From DASRBN01 sp035294305 (GTDB lineage: Bacteria > Chloroflexota > Ktedonobacteria > Ktedonobacterales > Ktedonobacteraceae), in assembly GCA_035294305.1 (NCBI GenBank), contig DATGLD010000034.1, positions 1 through 64,000 on the forward strand: a stretch of DNA of 64,000 nucleotides, in the 5' to 3' direction. Position numbers and translations under genes: made by a program. A model generated the notes under the pieces. That model searched no databases. It worked only from the letters and a program-made list of their open reading frames with translations, and was not told the origin of the DNA. Each line of letters starts with the position of its first letter. Positions within the stretch are counted from its first letter, which is position 1. Positions 38,615-46,666 of the stretch are shown here, piece by piece.

Positions 38615-40285
38615 ATGTCATCTGGAATCTGGGTATCTATCCTGAGCATTCCTGCTTCCTTCCATATGGCAGCATTACTTTACCCTATTGAGACACCCTC
38701 TGCTGGTAAAGATGTTCAAGCTGGAGCCAATTCGACCGCATTTCGTGAGATGAACGATGCGCGAAGTGGTGGACAGCCTGAGCAACCGCCACGGCCAAAC
38801 CGCTGGCTGCACTCTTTTTTGACTCTACGGTGGCGACTTGCCAGTGTCTATATCACATTGTTCGCGCTTTTCTCGGTCATTCTGAGCCTGTTCACCTATA
38901 ACTCCATTTCCAGTTCGCTGCTTCACGACGCGCAACTGGCCTTTCCGCAGCGTGTTGTGCTGTTGCGAACACAGTTGGTACGCGATCTCTGTGACAACGT
39001 CTCGCTCTCGAATGCCAGCAATTTTCTTGGTCAGGAAGAAGCAACCGATGATCTTGACTCCATTTACCTGTTGAGCGCATCGGGCAAGATCATTTCGAGC
39101 AGTGGTGGCGGGAATGTGACGCCCATAAGGGACTCTACATTTCAATATATTGATCCAGCATTTTTCAGTACATGGCATCCTGCCGCTACGCAAGCATTTG
39201 AGGGGGAAAGCTCCAGTACTTCTTTTGATGGACTTTTATTATCAGTACAACCGGCTCTCAGTTGCCCCGGTAAGAGCCAGTTTCAGGGCTACCTGGCTGC
39301 GACGACCTCCTACAGTATGGAGCACGCGACGTTGCGCAACCTGCTGCTGGTGATCATCATCGCCGCGCTGGTGATCATCATCCTGGGAGCTATCATCATC
39401 CTCCTGCTGACCGGTGTGATGCTGCGTCCTTTGCGCCAGATGATCGGGGCGACGCAGGCGATGGCGCGCGGTAATATGCAGCGACGCGTGCGGGTACCGA
39501 ACAGCGAAGATGAAATTGGGGCATTGGCGACCAGTTTTAACCAGATGGCTGATCGCGTCGAGCAACTCCTGGAAGAGCAACAGGCATCCGAGAGGCGGGC
39601 ACGGCGCTTTGTTTCTGATGCCTCGCACGAACTGCGCACGCCGATCACCTCACTGCGAGGCTTCACCGAAGTGCTGATGCGAGGGGCAAAGGACGACCCG
39701 GCCACAGCGCAGCGCGTGCTGCAATTGATGAAATACGAGGCTGACCGCATGACGCGGCTGGTCAACGACCTGCTGACACTGGCGCGCCTCGACGAGAATC
39801 GCCCACTCGAAATGCGCTCGACCGACCTGGTTGATATCGCTATAGAAAGTGTGCGGCAAATCCGGAATCAGGCACAGGAGCAATGCAAAATATCCCTTGA
39901 CCTGGTAACGCAGGAGCGCCTGAAACTGCAGGCTGATGCTGAGCGTCTCAAACAAATGCTGCTGATTCTGCTCGACAATGCGGTAAAATACGGTTGTTCA
40001 AGCGCCAGCGGCTCTATCATCTTGCGTCTTGACAAACGGGACGAGAATGCGCTCATCCAGGTCATTGATAGAGGGCAGGGCATCGCGCCCGAAGACCTGC
40101 CCCACGTTTTCGATCGCTTCTACCGCGGTCAGCACGCTCCGGCCTCCAACGGCGCGCCAATCGGTGGCACAGGCCTTGGTCTTGCCATCGCCATCGCCAT
40201 CGCCCGCGCTCACCAGGGCACAATTACGGTTAACAGCGAACCGGAGAGGGGAGCGAGCTTCACCGTGACGCTGCCATGCCCATAG
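38615..40285 (+). CDS. Membrane sensor histidine kinase
   Basis: 556 residues. A first membrane helix (about 73-93) and a second (about 242-265) flank an extracytoplasmic sensor domain of about 145 residues. Then come HAMP (LRPLRQMIGATQAMARGN), the H-box FVSDASHELRTPITSLRGF with the phospho-accepting His, N-box LLILLDNAVKYG, G1 VIDRGQGIAPEDL, F-box HVFDRFYRG and G2 GGTGLGLAIAIAIA. This is a complete HisKA/HATPase kinase acting on the adjacent response regulator. The long N-terminal cytoplasmic tail before the first helix may be partly mis-started, since later ATGs exist (for example MNDARSGG at residue 46). The signal is unknown. Confidence 0.93.
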   Translation: MSSGIWVSILSIPASFHMAALLYPIETPSAGKDVQAGANSTAFREMNDARSGGQPEQPPRPNRWLHSFLTLRWRLASVYITLFALFSVILSLFTYNSISSSLLHDAQLAFPQRVVLLRTQLVRDLCDNVSLSNASNFLGQEEATDDLDSIYLLSASGKIISSSGGGNVTPIRDSTFQYIDPAFFSTWHPAATQAFEGESSSTSFDGLLLSVQPALSCPGKSQFQGYLAATTSYSMEHATLRNLLLVIIIAALVIIILGAIIILLLTGVMLRPLRQMIGATQAMARGNMQRRVRVPNSEDEIGALATSFNQMADRVEQLLEEQQASERRARRFVSDASHELRTPITSLRGFTEVLMRGAKDDPATAQRVLQLMKYEADRMTRLVNDLLTLARLDENRPLEMRSTDLVDIAIESVRQIRNQAQEQCKISLDLVTQERLKLQADAERLKQMLLILLDNAVKYGCSSASGSIILRLDKRDENALIQVIDRGQGIAPEDLPHVFDRFYRGQHAPASNGAPIGGTGLGLAIAIAIARAHQGTITVNSEPERGASFTVTLPCP

Positions 40286-40519
40286 GGACACTTTACATGA
40301 GGTGTATTTTAGTGAGGGCAAGCGTATCTGGACACCTGGAGGGCGACCAGCCTCTCTCCCTGGCACTTTTTGGGGTGCGAAAAAGGAGGTAGCACTCCCG
40401 CAGCGCGACCACAAGCGTCCCCACCCCATCTCCACCACCACCCCGCCCTTACAATGACTACGGTTTCGCCTCTCCCAGGATGGAACGGTTGAATCGTCCT
40501 GGCCCACCATACAAGACGT
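40286..40519. other. Gap after the kinase gene with repeat fragments
   Basis: No gene seen. CTGGAGGGCGACCA (near 40339) is a partial copy of the intergenic family whose full inverted form occurs at 53083-53126 and 62279-62373. CCAGGA/TCCTGG (near 40477-40504) forms a small stem. Confidence 0.4.
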
Positions 40520-40548
40520 TTGCGCATCCCCCTACGCTGGAGTATAAT
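40520..40548 (+). promoter_or_regulatory. Promoter of the sdh operon
   Basis: TTGCGC (40520-40525), 17 bases, TATAAT (40543-40548), about 190 bases upstream of sdhC. The -10 is perfect and the -35 weaker. It leaves a long leader. Confidence 0.65.
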
Positions 40549-40735
40549 AGGCATACAACGTCAAATGACCCGGCAGATCAGGTAGAAGCATCAATCGGCC
40601 CTATATAGCAAGGGGTGCATTCAGTATGTAAGGGCGAGAAGCGGTGGACATCCGTAGAGGCCGAAGAAATTGACACGAGCCGCTTATTTGTGCATTCCAT
40701 GCCCAACGCCTCCCGCCGTTAGAATTGAGGAACGT

Positions 40736-41116
40736 ATGTATAAAGGTCAATCAGGCATGTGGTCCTGGCTGCTGCATCGCATCACGGGACTCGGCGTTCT
40801 GTTGTTTCTGCTTGTCCACATCGTGGATATATCTCTACTGGGCTTTGGCCCTAAGGTCTACAACGACGGCATTGCCCTCTTTGCCACTCCCATCGTGCGC
40901 GTTATTTCGCTCCTGCTGATCGGTGCCGTCCTATACCATGCTTTCAATGGTGTCCGTATCATATTGATCGATTTCTGGCCGCGAGGAGCACGCTACCAGC
41001 GCCTTATGTTCGCGGTTGTCTTAATAGCGACAATCGTGTGTTTTGTCCCGATGGCTTATTTCGTTGTGGCGCCGATTTTTGGGCTGCCCGCCAGCAACAC
41101 GGCATCAGGAATGTAG
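40736..41116 (+). CDS. sdhC: Succinate dehydrogenase cytochrome b subunit
   Basis: 126 residues from ATG 40736 (MYKGQSGMWSWLLHRITGLG), chosen because GAGGAACGT gives a ribosome site and the sequence matches SdhC starts. An ATG 66 bases upstream gives an extension without family likeness. Three membrane helices are visible. LLHRITG is the quinone-site motif with the conserved Arg, and His in LVHIVD or LYHAFNG is the probable heme ligand. It anchors the flavoprotein and iron-sulfur subunits and passes electrons to quinone. It is first in the order sdhC-sdhD-sdhA-sdhB. Confidence 0.9.
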   Translation: MYKGQSGMWSWLLHRITGLGVLLFLLVHIVDISLLGFGPKVYNDGIALFATPIVRVISLLLIGAVLYHAFNGVRIILIDFWPRGARYQRLMFAVVLIATIVCFVPMAYFVVAPIFGLPASNTASGM

Positions 41117-41167
41117 GGGCTCGATTGATCACGCCCCTCACGGAGATCATCTTAGGAGAAAAGTGTT

Positions 41168-41581
41168 ATGCGTATATCGACCGGCTATGGAGCGCGCCCG
41201 GGTGGCGGCGGATTCGAGACCTTCTCATGGTACTTTTTTCGCATCTCGGGCGTTGCGCTTATCTTCCTTGCCATCATTCACCTGTTCTTGAACCATGTGA
41301 CGACCGATGTGGCCTGCACTAGCTACCAACTCATTGCTTTGCGCTATGAAAACCCGTTCTGGCGGCTCTACGACTGGCTGCTGCTGACGCTTGCGCTCTT
41401 GCATGGCATGAACGGCTTGCGTATCGTTATCGACGATTATGTGCATACTCGTAGCTGGCGTCTGGCCTTACAATCTACGATTGGCATCTTGACACTGATC
41501 TTTTTTATGTTGGGCACGATTACCCTGATCACATTCCAGCCTGTGCCTGGGACCGTTGCCGGCCCCTATTGCATTCATTGA
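41168..41581 (+). CDS. sdhD: Succinate dehydrogenase membrane anchor subunit
   Basis: 137 residues with three helices (about 22-44, 66-88, 103-124). SWYFFRISGVALIFLAIIHL resembles the SdhC/SdhD quinone-site helix with conserved Arg and His, and LLHGMNGLRIVIDDY is the usual second-helix end. It pairs with the cytochrome b subunit to form the membrane anchor. The ATG is preceded by AGGAGAAAAGTGTT. The 270-base gap to sdhA holds copies of dispersed repeats (GGGGGCCGATCAATTGGCC at 41652-41670, and a GGACAGCGCCTGGCG type near 41756) and no gene. Confidence 0.87.
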   Translation: MRISTGYGARPGGGGFETFSWYFFRISGVALIFLAIIHLFLNHVTTDVACTSYQLIALRYENPFWRLYDWLLLTLALLHGMNGLRIVIDDYVHTRSWRLALQSTIGILTLIFFMLGTITLITFQPVPGTVAGPYCIH

Positions 41582-41851
41582 GAAACTGCTTGATGGAATA
41601 ATACGGCAGAGGGCCGGTAACGGATTGTAACTGCATCGTCCGGCAACGGACGGGGGCCGATCAATTGGCCTACGGTTTCGCCGCAGGTTCCCATTGATCG
41701 AACGCCACGGGATTACCAGGTGGCTTCGTCAAAGCCGCTTATCGCGTTCCTGGAGGGACAGCGCCTGGCGCCTGTCCTCGCCAGGGTTGCAGGACAGGGA
41801 GGGACAATGTGTAACGCACCCTGTAGGGATAGAGCCTGAGAGGAAGAAACT

Positions 41852-43588
41852 ATGTATCATAAATTTGATGTTATCATTGTTGGTTCTGGTGGCGCGGGCC
41901 TCATGGCGGCGATGCAACTGCCCAACGCCAGTGTCGCTGTGCTGACCAAGGTCTACCCCACGCGCTCCCACACCGGAGCGGCGCAGGGTGGTGTCGCGGC
42001 AGCGCTCGGCAACCAGGAAGAAGACCACTGGAAATGGCACATGTACGATACCGTCAAGGGCGGTGACTATCTGGTAGACCAGCCTGCCGCCGAAATCCTG
42101 GCCCGCGAAGCTATCGACGCCGTCTACGAACTGGAGCATCGCGGCCTGCCTTTCAATCGCACTCCCGATGGACGAATCGACCAGCGTCGTTTTGGCGGTC
42201 ACACGCGCAATTATGGCGAGGCTCCCGTGCGACGTTCCTGTTATGCCGCCGACCGCACCGGCCATATGATCCTGCAAACGATGTACCAGAACGCCATCAA
42301 GAACGAGGTGCGTTTCTTCAATGAATTTCTCGTCCTCGACCTGCTGCTGAACGAGGGGCGCGCCTGTGGCGTTGTTGCGCTGGAGATTCGCAGCGGCGAA
42401 ATTCATACCTTCCATGCCAAGGCCGTCCTTTTCGCTACCGGCGGCTACGGGCGCGCGTGGCGGGTGACGAGCAACGCCTTCGCTTGCATGGGCGACGGCA
42501 TGTCTATCGCTTACCGGCGCGGTATTCCGCTGGAAGATATGGAGATGTACCAGTTCCATCCCACGGGTATCTATAAGGTGGGCGTGCTGCTGAGCGAGGC
42601 GGCGCGCGGTGAGGGCGCTAAACTGCTCAATGGCAAGGGCGAGTACTTTATGGAACGCTACATGCCGACGCTCAAAGACCTGGCCCCACGCGATATCGTT
42701 TCGCGCTGCATCATCCAGGAAGTGAAAGAGGGACGCGGCGTGGACGGCAAGGATTATGTTTTCCTGGATGTGCGCCACCTGGGCGCGAAGGTCATCCAGG
42801 AGAAATTGCCGGATATCACCGATTTCGCGCGCAACTACCTGGGGGTCGAGCCGATTACCGAGCCAGTGCCCATCCAGCCGACCGCGCACTATGCCATGGG
42901 CGGCATCCCCACCGACCTGGATGCGCGGGTCGTCATCGACCCGCAGTGGACGCCACTGCCCGGCTTCTATGCCGCTGGCGAGGTGGCCTGCGTTTCCGTG
43001 CATGGGGCCAATCGCCTGGGCACGAATTCGCTGGTGGACCTGATCGTCTTTGGACGGCGCGGCGGCAAGCACATCGCGAAATTCATTAGCGAAAATGAGC
43101 ATGTGCCGCTGCCACCGGAGCCTGATGCCTATTCACGCGAAATGGTTGATCGGCTGTATACCTCCACCGGCCACGAATCGGCGGCGCGCATTCGCTCCAC
43201 GCTGCAAAATGAGATGCTTGAGCGGGTCTTTGTGGAACGCGATGAGCGCGGGCTGCGACACGCGCTGGATACGCTCGACGGCTTGCAGGATGCTTACAGA
43301 AAAGTGGAGTTGCAGGACAAGGGCAAGACCTTTAACACCGAGCTGGTCGAAGCCATCGAACTTGGCTTCTTGCTTGACTGCGCGGAGGCGACTATTCATG
43401 GCGCACTCGCGCGCACTGAGAGCCGGGGCGCGCATTACCGCACCGACTACCAGAAGCGCGATGATGTCAACTGGCTCAAGCACACGCTGGCCTATAAGGG
43501 TACGAAAGCACATGATGTACGGCTGGAGTACAAAGACGTGGAGATGGTCGACGATCCCATCTTCAAGCCCAAGGAACGCAAATATTAG
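41852..43588 (+). CDS. sdhA: Succinate dehydrogenase flavoprotein subunit
   Basis: 578 residues. It oxidises succinate to fumarate with covalently bound FAD. The dinucleotide fold VGSGGAGLMAAM starts near residue 10. The flavin-linking His is in THTGAAQGG-like SHTGAAQGGVAAALGN. Substrate-site motifs are HPTG, LLSEAARGEGA and RDIVSR, then TAHYAMGGI and the C-terminal-domain CVSVHGANRLGTNSLVD. The length is normal. It lies 15 bases before sdhB. The sequence is intact, with GAGAGGAAGAAACT before the ATG as ribosome site. Confidence 0.97.
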   Translation: MYHKFDVIIVGSGGAGLMAAMQLPNASVAVLTKVYPTRSHTGAAQGGVAAALGNQEEDHWKWHMYDTVKGGDYLVDQPAAEILAREAIDAVYELEHRGLPFNRTPDGRIDQRRFGGHTRNYGEAPVRRSCYAADRTGHMILQTMYQNAIKNEVRFFNEFLVLDLLLNEGRACGVVALEIRSGEIHTFHAKAVLFATGGYGRAWRVTSNAFACMGDGMSIAYRRGIPLEDMEMYQFHPTGIYKVGVLLSEAARGEGAKLLNGKGEYFMERYMPTLKDLAPRDIVSRCIIQEVKEGRGVDGKDYVFLDVRHLGAKVIQEKLPDITDFARNYLGVEPITEPVPIQPTAHYAMGGIPTDLDARVVIDPQWTPLPGFYAAGEVACVSVHGANRLGTNSLVDLIVFGRRGGKHIAKFISENEHVPLPPEPDAYSREMVDRLYTSTGHESAARIRSTLQNEMLERVFVERDERGLRHALDTLDGLQDAYRKVELQDKGKTFNTELVEAIELGFLLDCAEATIHGALARTESRGAHYRTDYQKRDDVNWLKHTLAYKGTKAHDVRLEYKDVEMVDDPIFKPKERKY

Positions 43589-43603
43589 ATTGGAGAAACT
43601 GAC

Positions 43604-44311
43604 ATGCAGGTATTAATGCGCATCAAGCGCTATGACCCGGAGAGGGATCGCAAGCCGTACTGGGATGAGTTTCGCGTTGAAGCCGATCCCATTGATCGCC
43701 TGCTGGATGCCCTCAACACGGTCAAGTGGACAATGGATGGCACGCTGACGTATCGCCGCTCGTGCGCGCATGGCGTCTGTGGCTCCGATGCTATGCGCAT
43801 CAACGGTCGCAATCGCCTGGCCTGCAAGGTACTGATACGCGATGTAGGCAACAAAGTGACCATCGAACCGATGCTGGGCTACCCAGTCATCAAAGACCTG
43901 GTGGTGGACATGGACCCGTTCTTTGAAAAGTATAAGTCCGTCAAGCCCTACCTGATTACCTACGATTCGGAGCCAGGTACGGAGCGTTTGCAGAGTCCAG
44001 AGGATCGGGCACGGTACGATGAGGGCACCAAATGCATTCTCTGCGGCGCCTGCACCGGCTCCTGCCCATCCGTGTGGGGTAACCCGGACTGGGTCGGGCC
44101 GGCCTCAATTGTGAACGCGCACCGCTTCATCTTCGACAGTCGCGACCAGGGGGCGGCGGAGCGTCTCGCCATCCTGGGGCAGCGTGATGGTGTATGGCGC
44201 TGCCGCACGATCTTCAACTGTGCCGACGCCTGCCCGCGTGGGATACCGGTGACCGATCTGATTGAGCAGGTGAAACGGGCGATTGTGTATAATGATGCGA
44301 AGACGGAATAG
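43604..44311 (+). CDS. sdhB: Succinate dehydrogenase iron-sulfur subunit
   Basis: 235 residues. It carries electrons from FAD to quinone through three clusters. The [2Fe-2S] site is RSCAHGVCGSDAMRINGRNR with the following LAC, where Asp takes the third ligand position as in E. coli. The [4Fe-4S] and [3Fe-4S] sites are CILCGACTGSCPSVW and CRTIFNCADACPRGI. All expected ligands are present. It is the last gene of the operon; the nearest downstream structure is a repeat-derived hairpin about 90 bases away. Confidence 0.97.
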   Translation: MQVLMRIKRYDPERDRKPYWDEFRVEADPIDRLLDALNTVKWTMDGTLTYRRSCAHGVCGSDAMRINGRNRLACKVLIRDVGNKVTIEPMLGYPVIKDLVVDMDPFFEKYKSVKPYLITYDSEPGTERLQSPEDRARYDEGTKCILCGACTGSCPSVWGNPDWVGPASIVNAHRFIFDSRDQGAAERLAILGQRDGVWRCRTIFNCADACPRGIPVTDLIEQVKRAIVYNDAKTE

Positions 44312-44400
44312 TCGCATCAGACAATAACATTTCTACAATTGTCTGACGACGAAACGAATTGGTGGATGATCGGGGTATGAACGGACTTCTGGCCAGAAGT

Positions 44401-44450
44401 GAGCGCAGCGAAGAATCTCAGCCATGTGAGTCAGATTCTTTGCTGCGCTC
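44401..44450. repeat. 18-base-pair inverted repeat after sdhB
   Basis: Arms 44401-44418 and 44433-44450 are complementary with one mismatch (GAGCGCAGCGAAGAATCT against AGATTCTTTGCTGCGCTC), with a 14-base loop. It is followed by AGAATGACAG. I have seen such hairpins as dispersed elements in many bacterial genomes. Here it could end the sdh transcript. The rest of 44312-44638 shows no gene. Confidence 0.6.
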
Positions 44451-44638
44451 AGAATGACAGGACCGGATTACCGATTTGGTTGTGAAAAATCAATAGGAAG
44501 GCAGTCCTGGCAAGATTTTCGCGCCAAAAACAGAAAGGCCGAACCGTTGCCGCACTTCTGGGGGGGAGAAAATGCAGCTCACTCTAACTAGAGCGCGGTT
44601 CGACCCTCTAGACGGAGACATGCTCCGTCCAATTGAAA

Positions 44639-44666
44639 GAGAGGAGTGTTCTGCTATGATCCTCTC
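44639..44666 (-). terminator. Terminator overlapping the end of the small CxxC gene
   Basis: GAGAGGA and TCCTCTC form a 7-base-pair stem followed on the minus strand by TTTCAATT. The stem overlaps the last codons of the gene ending at 44654, which would end the sigma/anti-sigma transcript. Confidence 0.5.
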
Positions 44667-44881
44667 TGAAAAACGCTGTTAAAATACATCACATCTGCCC
44701 TGATGGCCCTGGAAACTGGCACACGCTGTTTCTCGGTATCCTGCAACACCTCTTCAAGCCAGATATCGCCACACACCGTACACATGCCGTGCGTGGCATT
44801 GTAGGTTTTATCTACAGGCGCGGATATTCTTTTGCCGAAATCATCGATAAGCCGCAAACACCAGGCGCATTGTCGTTGCAT
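44654..44881 (-). CDS. Small CxxC...CxxC protein, probably zinc binding
   Basis: 75 residues from ATG 44881 (MQRQCAWCLRLIDDFGKRI), with AAAGGGG seven bases upstream deciding this start over a longer frame from 44974. Two pairs, CAWC and CTVC, 35 residues apart with a nearby His (THGMCTVC), suggest a zinc ribbon or knuckle. It follows the anti-sigma gene by about 100 bases and could belong to the same regulon. I do not recognise a named family. A role in redox sensing or protein contact is possible, but nothing in the sequence proves it. Confidence 0.6.
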   Translation of the reverse strand: MQRQCAWCLRLIDDFGKRISAPVDKTYNATHGMCTVCGDIWLEEVLQDTEKQRVPVSRAIRADVMYFNSVFQRGS

Positions 44882-44977
44882 TTCGACCCCTTTCTGCCAC
44901 AACAGGCGAAGATCCATTTTTCGTGTATAGCGAAGCACATAGCGGGGATACAAGGTATGCCGCCCGGCTACCATTAC

Positions 44978-45892
44978 TCAGCGGCTTCTACTATTATTTC
45001 CAGCATTGGGAGAAGGTATCCGGCATCCCCCAAATTTGACGCCTTGCAGGGTATTGGAATACACATTCGTATTGGTAAGATCGTGTACTACAATAGCCAG
45101 CGGGACGTTGCAATGATTGATTGCTATTGTTAGATCGATCTTCCCCTTGTTATCGACAATTACGGTACGTCGCTGCTTTGGCTCGCCTGATGCCGGCATG
45201 GTGAGCAGCACAGCGACTTTATCGCCCGGTTTAAAACCCGAACCGCAGAGGCCGATAAGTGATTGTTTGCGCTCCTGATTGTTTGTGCAATCCCAGATGC
45301 GCGCTCCTGACTGTCCCTGGCCTGTTTGATTAGCCGTCGATGGCGCCTGGTGCTGTGGCAACGTTATGCCATCTGGCTGGCTCACCTGAGGTATACCGGA
45401 CTGAGCCGGGATGAAAGGCAACGCCTCACCATAGAACACCCTGCTGGCAGCGAAAACGATGCCAAATGCCAGCATGGTTAAAAGCAAAATCAGAATCAGC
45501 GCGGCGTATACCTGAGATACCCGTCTTTCAAGCGTGAAATGCCTGCTATAGCGCAGGAACCACCGTTGTACTGGCTCAAGGCGGCGCATGATCCGTGTCG
45601 ACAAACGGCGCTCATACCTGGCAGCCTCGGCCTGCAGGCGATTGAAAACCCGCTCGGGCGGCACATCCGGGTAACGGAGAGAGCGCTGCATCGTCTCCAG
45701 CGTGCCGAGCACATCAGCGGCATCTTCAAAACTTCTGCTCATGTCAAGACAGCGTGGGCACTGAAATACATGTTGGCGGATTTGGTTTGCTAAGGGACCA
45801 TCAAGCTCCTGCCGTTCTAAGGCCAGTAACATGCTATTTTCAGGATGTTCCTTACCAACTTCATCCACTACCCACCCGTTTTTTCTCGCCAT
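44978..45892 (-). CDS. Transmembrane anti-sigma factor with zinc motif
   Basis: 304 residues. The cytoplasmic N-terminus contains HVFQCPRC (H-x3-C-x2-C, about 40-48) with an upstream His, the ZAS zinc motif of anti-sigma factors. One membrane helix (about 130-152, VYAALILILLLTMLAFGIVF) is followed by an exported C-terminal domain of about 150 residues with a Pro/Gln-rich linker and at least four cysteines (IWDC, LIGLC, INHC, FGGC) that may form disulfides. It is encoded 53 bases downstream of the ECF sigma gene and very probably holds that sigma factor inactive until an envelope signal acts. The exported domain is not one I can name. Confidence 0.8.
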   Translation of the reverse strand: MARKNGWVVDEVGKEHPENSMLLALERQELDGPLANQIRQHVFQCPRCLDMSRSFEDAADVLGTLETMQRSLRYPDVPPERVFNRLQAEAARYERRLSTRIMRRLEPVQRWFLRYSRHFTLERRVSQVYAALILILLLTMLAFGIVFAASRVFYGEALPFIPAQSGIPQVSQPDGITLPQHQAPSTANQTGQGQSGARIWDCTNNQERKQSLIGLCGSGFKPGDKVAVLLTMPASGEPKQRRTVIVDNKGKIDLTIAINHCNVPLAIVVHDLTNTNVYSNTLQGVKFGGCRIPSPNAGNNSRSR

Positions 45893-45945
45893 AGGCTCTT
45901 TTTACACCATCACTTTTGCTCTCCAGGGATGTGGGCACAAGCAAA

Positions 45946-46518
45946 TCAAACGTTTAAATGTTCCACCTTCTGAGGTAGCGATGCGGGGACTTTCCCGTAT
46001 ACCGCGCGAAATTTCTCTACGCCGCGCGACACACGCTTACGCACCGCCTCTGAACTCATCCCCATCACCTGGCCAATTTCCTCGTAGGTGAAGCCACTGC
46101 CATAATGCAGTTGCAACACTGCCGCGTCCTTCGGCTTCAACATACCTAAAGCCTGCTGGACCAGAATGCGCACCTCGGCCTGATCTTCGGGGCCTGCCTC
46201 GGCCAGGTTCTCGTCGCACATCTCACGCGCGTCCAGGCCTACAAACTGTTTCAGGCGTTTGCGGTTGAGATAGCGCAGACCAAAGTTTGTCGCAATACGA
46301 TAAATCCATGCGTCAAGGACAAGGTCATCTGAGGTCTTTCCGATTTCCTTATACACCTGCAAAAATGTATCTTGCGCAAGGTCAAGAGCCACTTCGCGGT
46401 CCCCCACGAGCCGATGCAAATACCCGGTGATGGGCTGTTGCAATCGTTCGATCAAAGAACGGAAGGCCTGTGCATCCCGCGCCCGCAGGCGCTCTACCAC
46501 CTGAACATCCGTCAACAT
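45946..46518 (-). CDS. ECF RNA polymerase sigma factor
   Basis: 190 residues. Region 2 is seen in LVGDREVALDLAQDTFLQVY and WIYRIATNFGLRYLNRKR (core binding and -10 recognition). Region 4 is LQLHYGSGFTYEEIGQVMGM followed by SSEAVRKRVSRGVEKFR (helix-turn-helix for -35 recognition). There is no region 1 or 3, as expected for the ECF class. The downstream anti-sigma gene completes the pair. Upstream sequence (46519-46666) does not show an obvious ECF-type promoter, so autoregulation cannot be stated. Confidence 0.93.
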   Translation of the reverse strand: MLTDVQVVERLRARDAQAFRSLIERLQQPITGYLHRLVGDREVALDLAQDTFLQVYKEIGKTSDDLVLDAWIYRIATNFGLRYLNRKRLKQFVGLDAREMCDENLAEAGPEDQAEVRILVQQALGMLKPKDAAVLQLHYGSGFTYEEIGQVMGMSSEAVRKRVSRGVEKFRAVYGKVPASLPQKVEHLNV

Positions 46519-46666
46519 GTTGGCCTTTTCAGCAGACTTCCCCGTTTCTGTGTTGTCCCTTCACTTATTACAATCAATAACGGGGAGTAATCCGGACAAA
46601 AATCAGTCGAGTTTTTTGGGGCATACCAGTTTGCGAAGTTCTGATATTACCTATATTAGAAGACGT

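Noticed and set aside
41729..43102. 457-codon minus-strand open frame opposite sdhA
   Set aside because: Antisense shadow of the intact sdhA gene.
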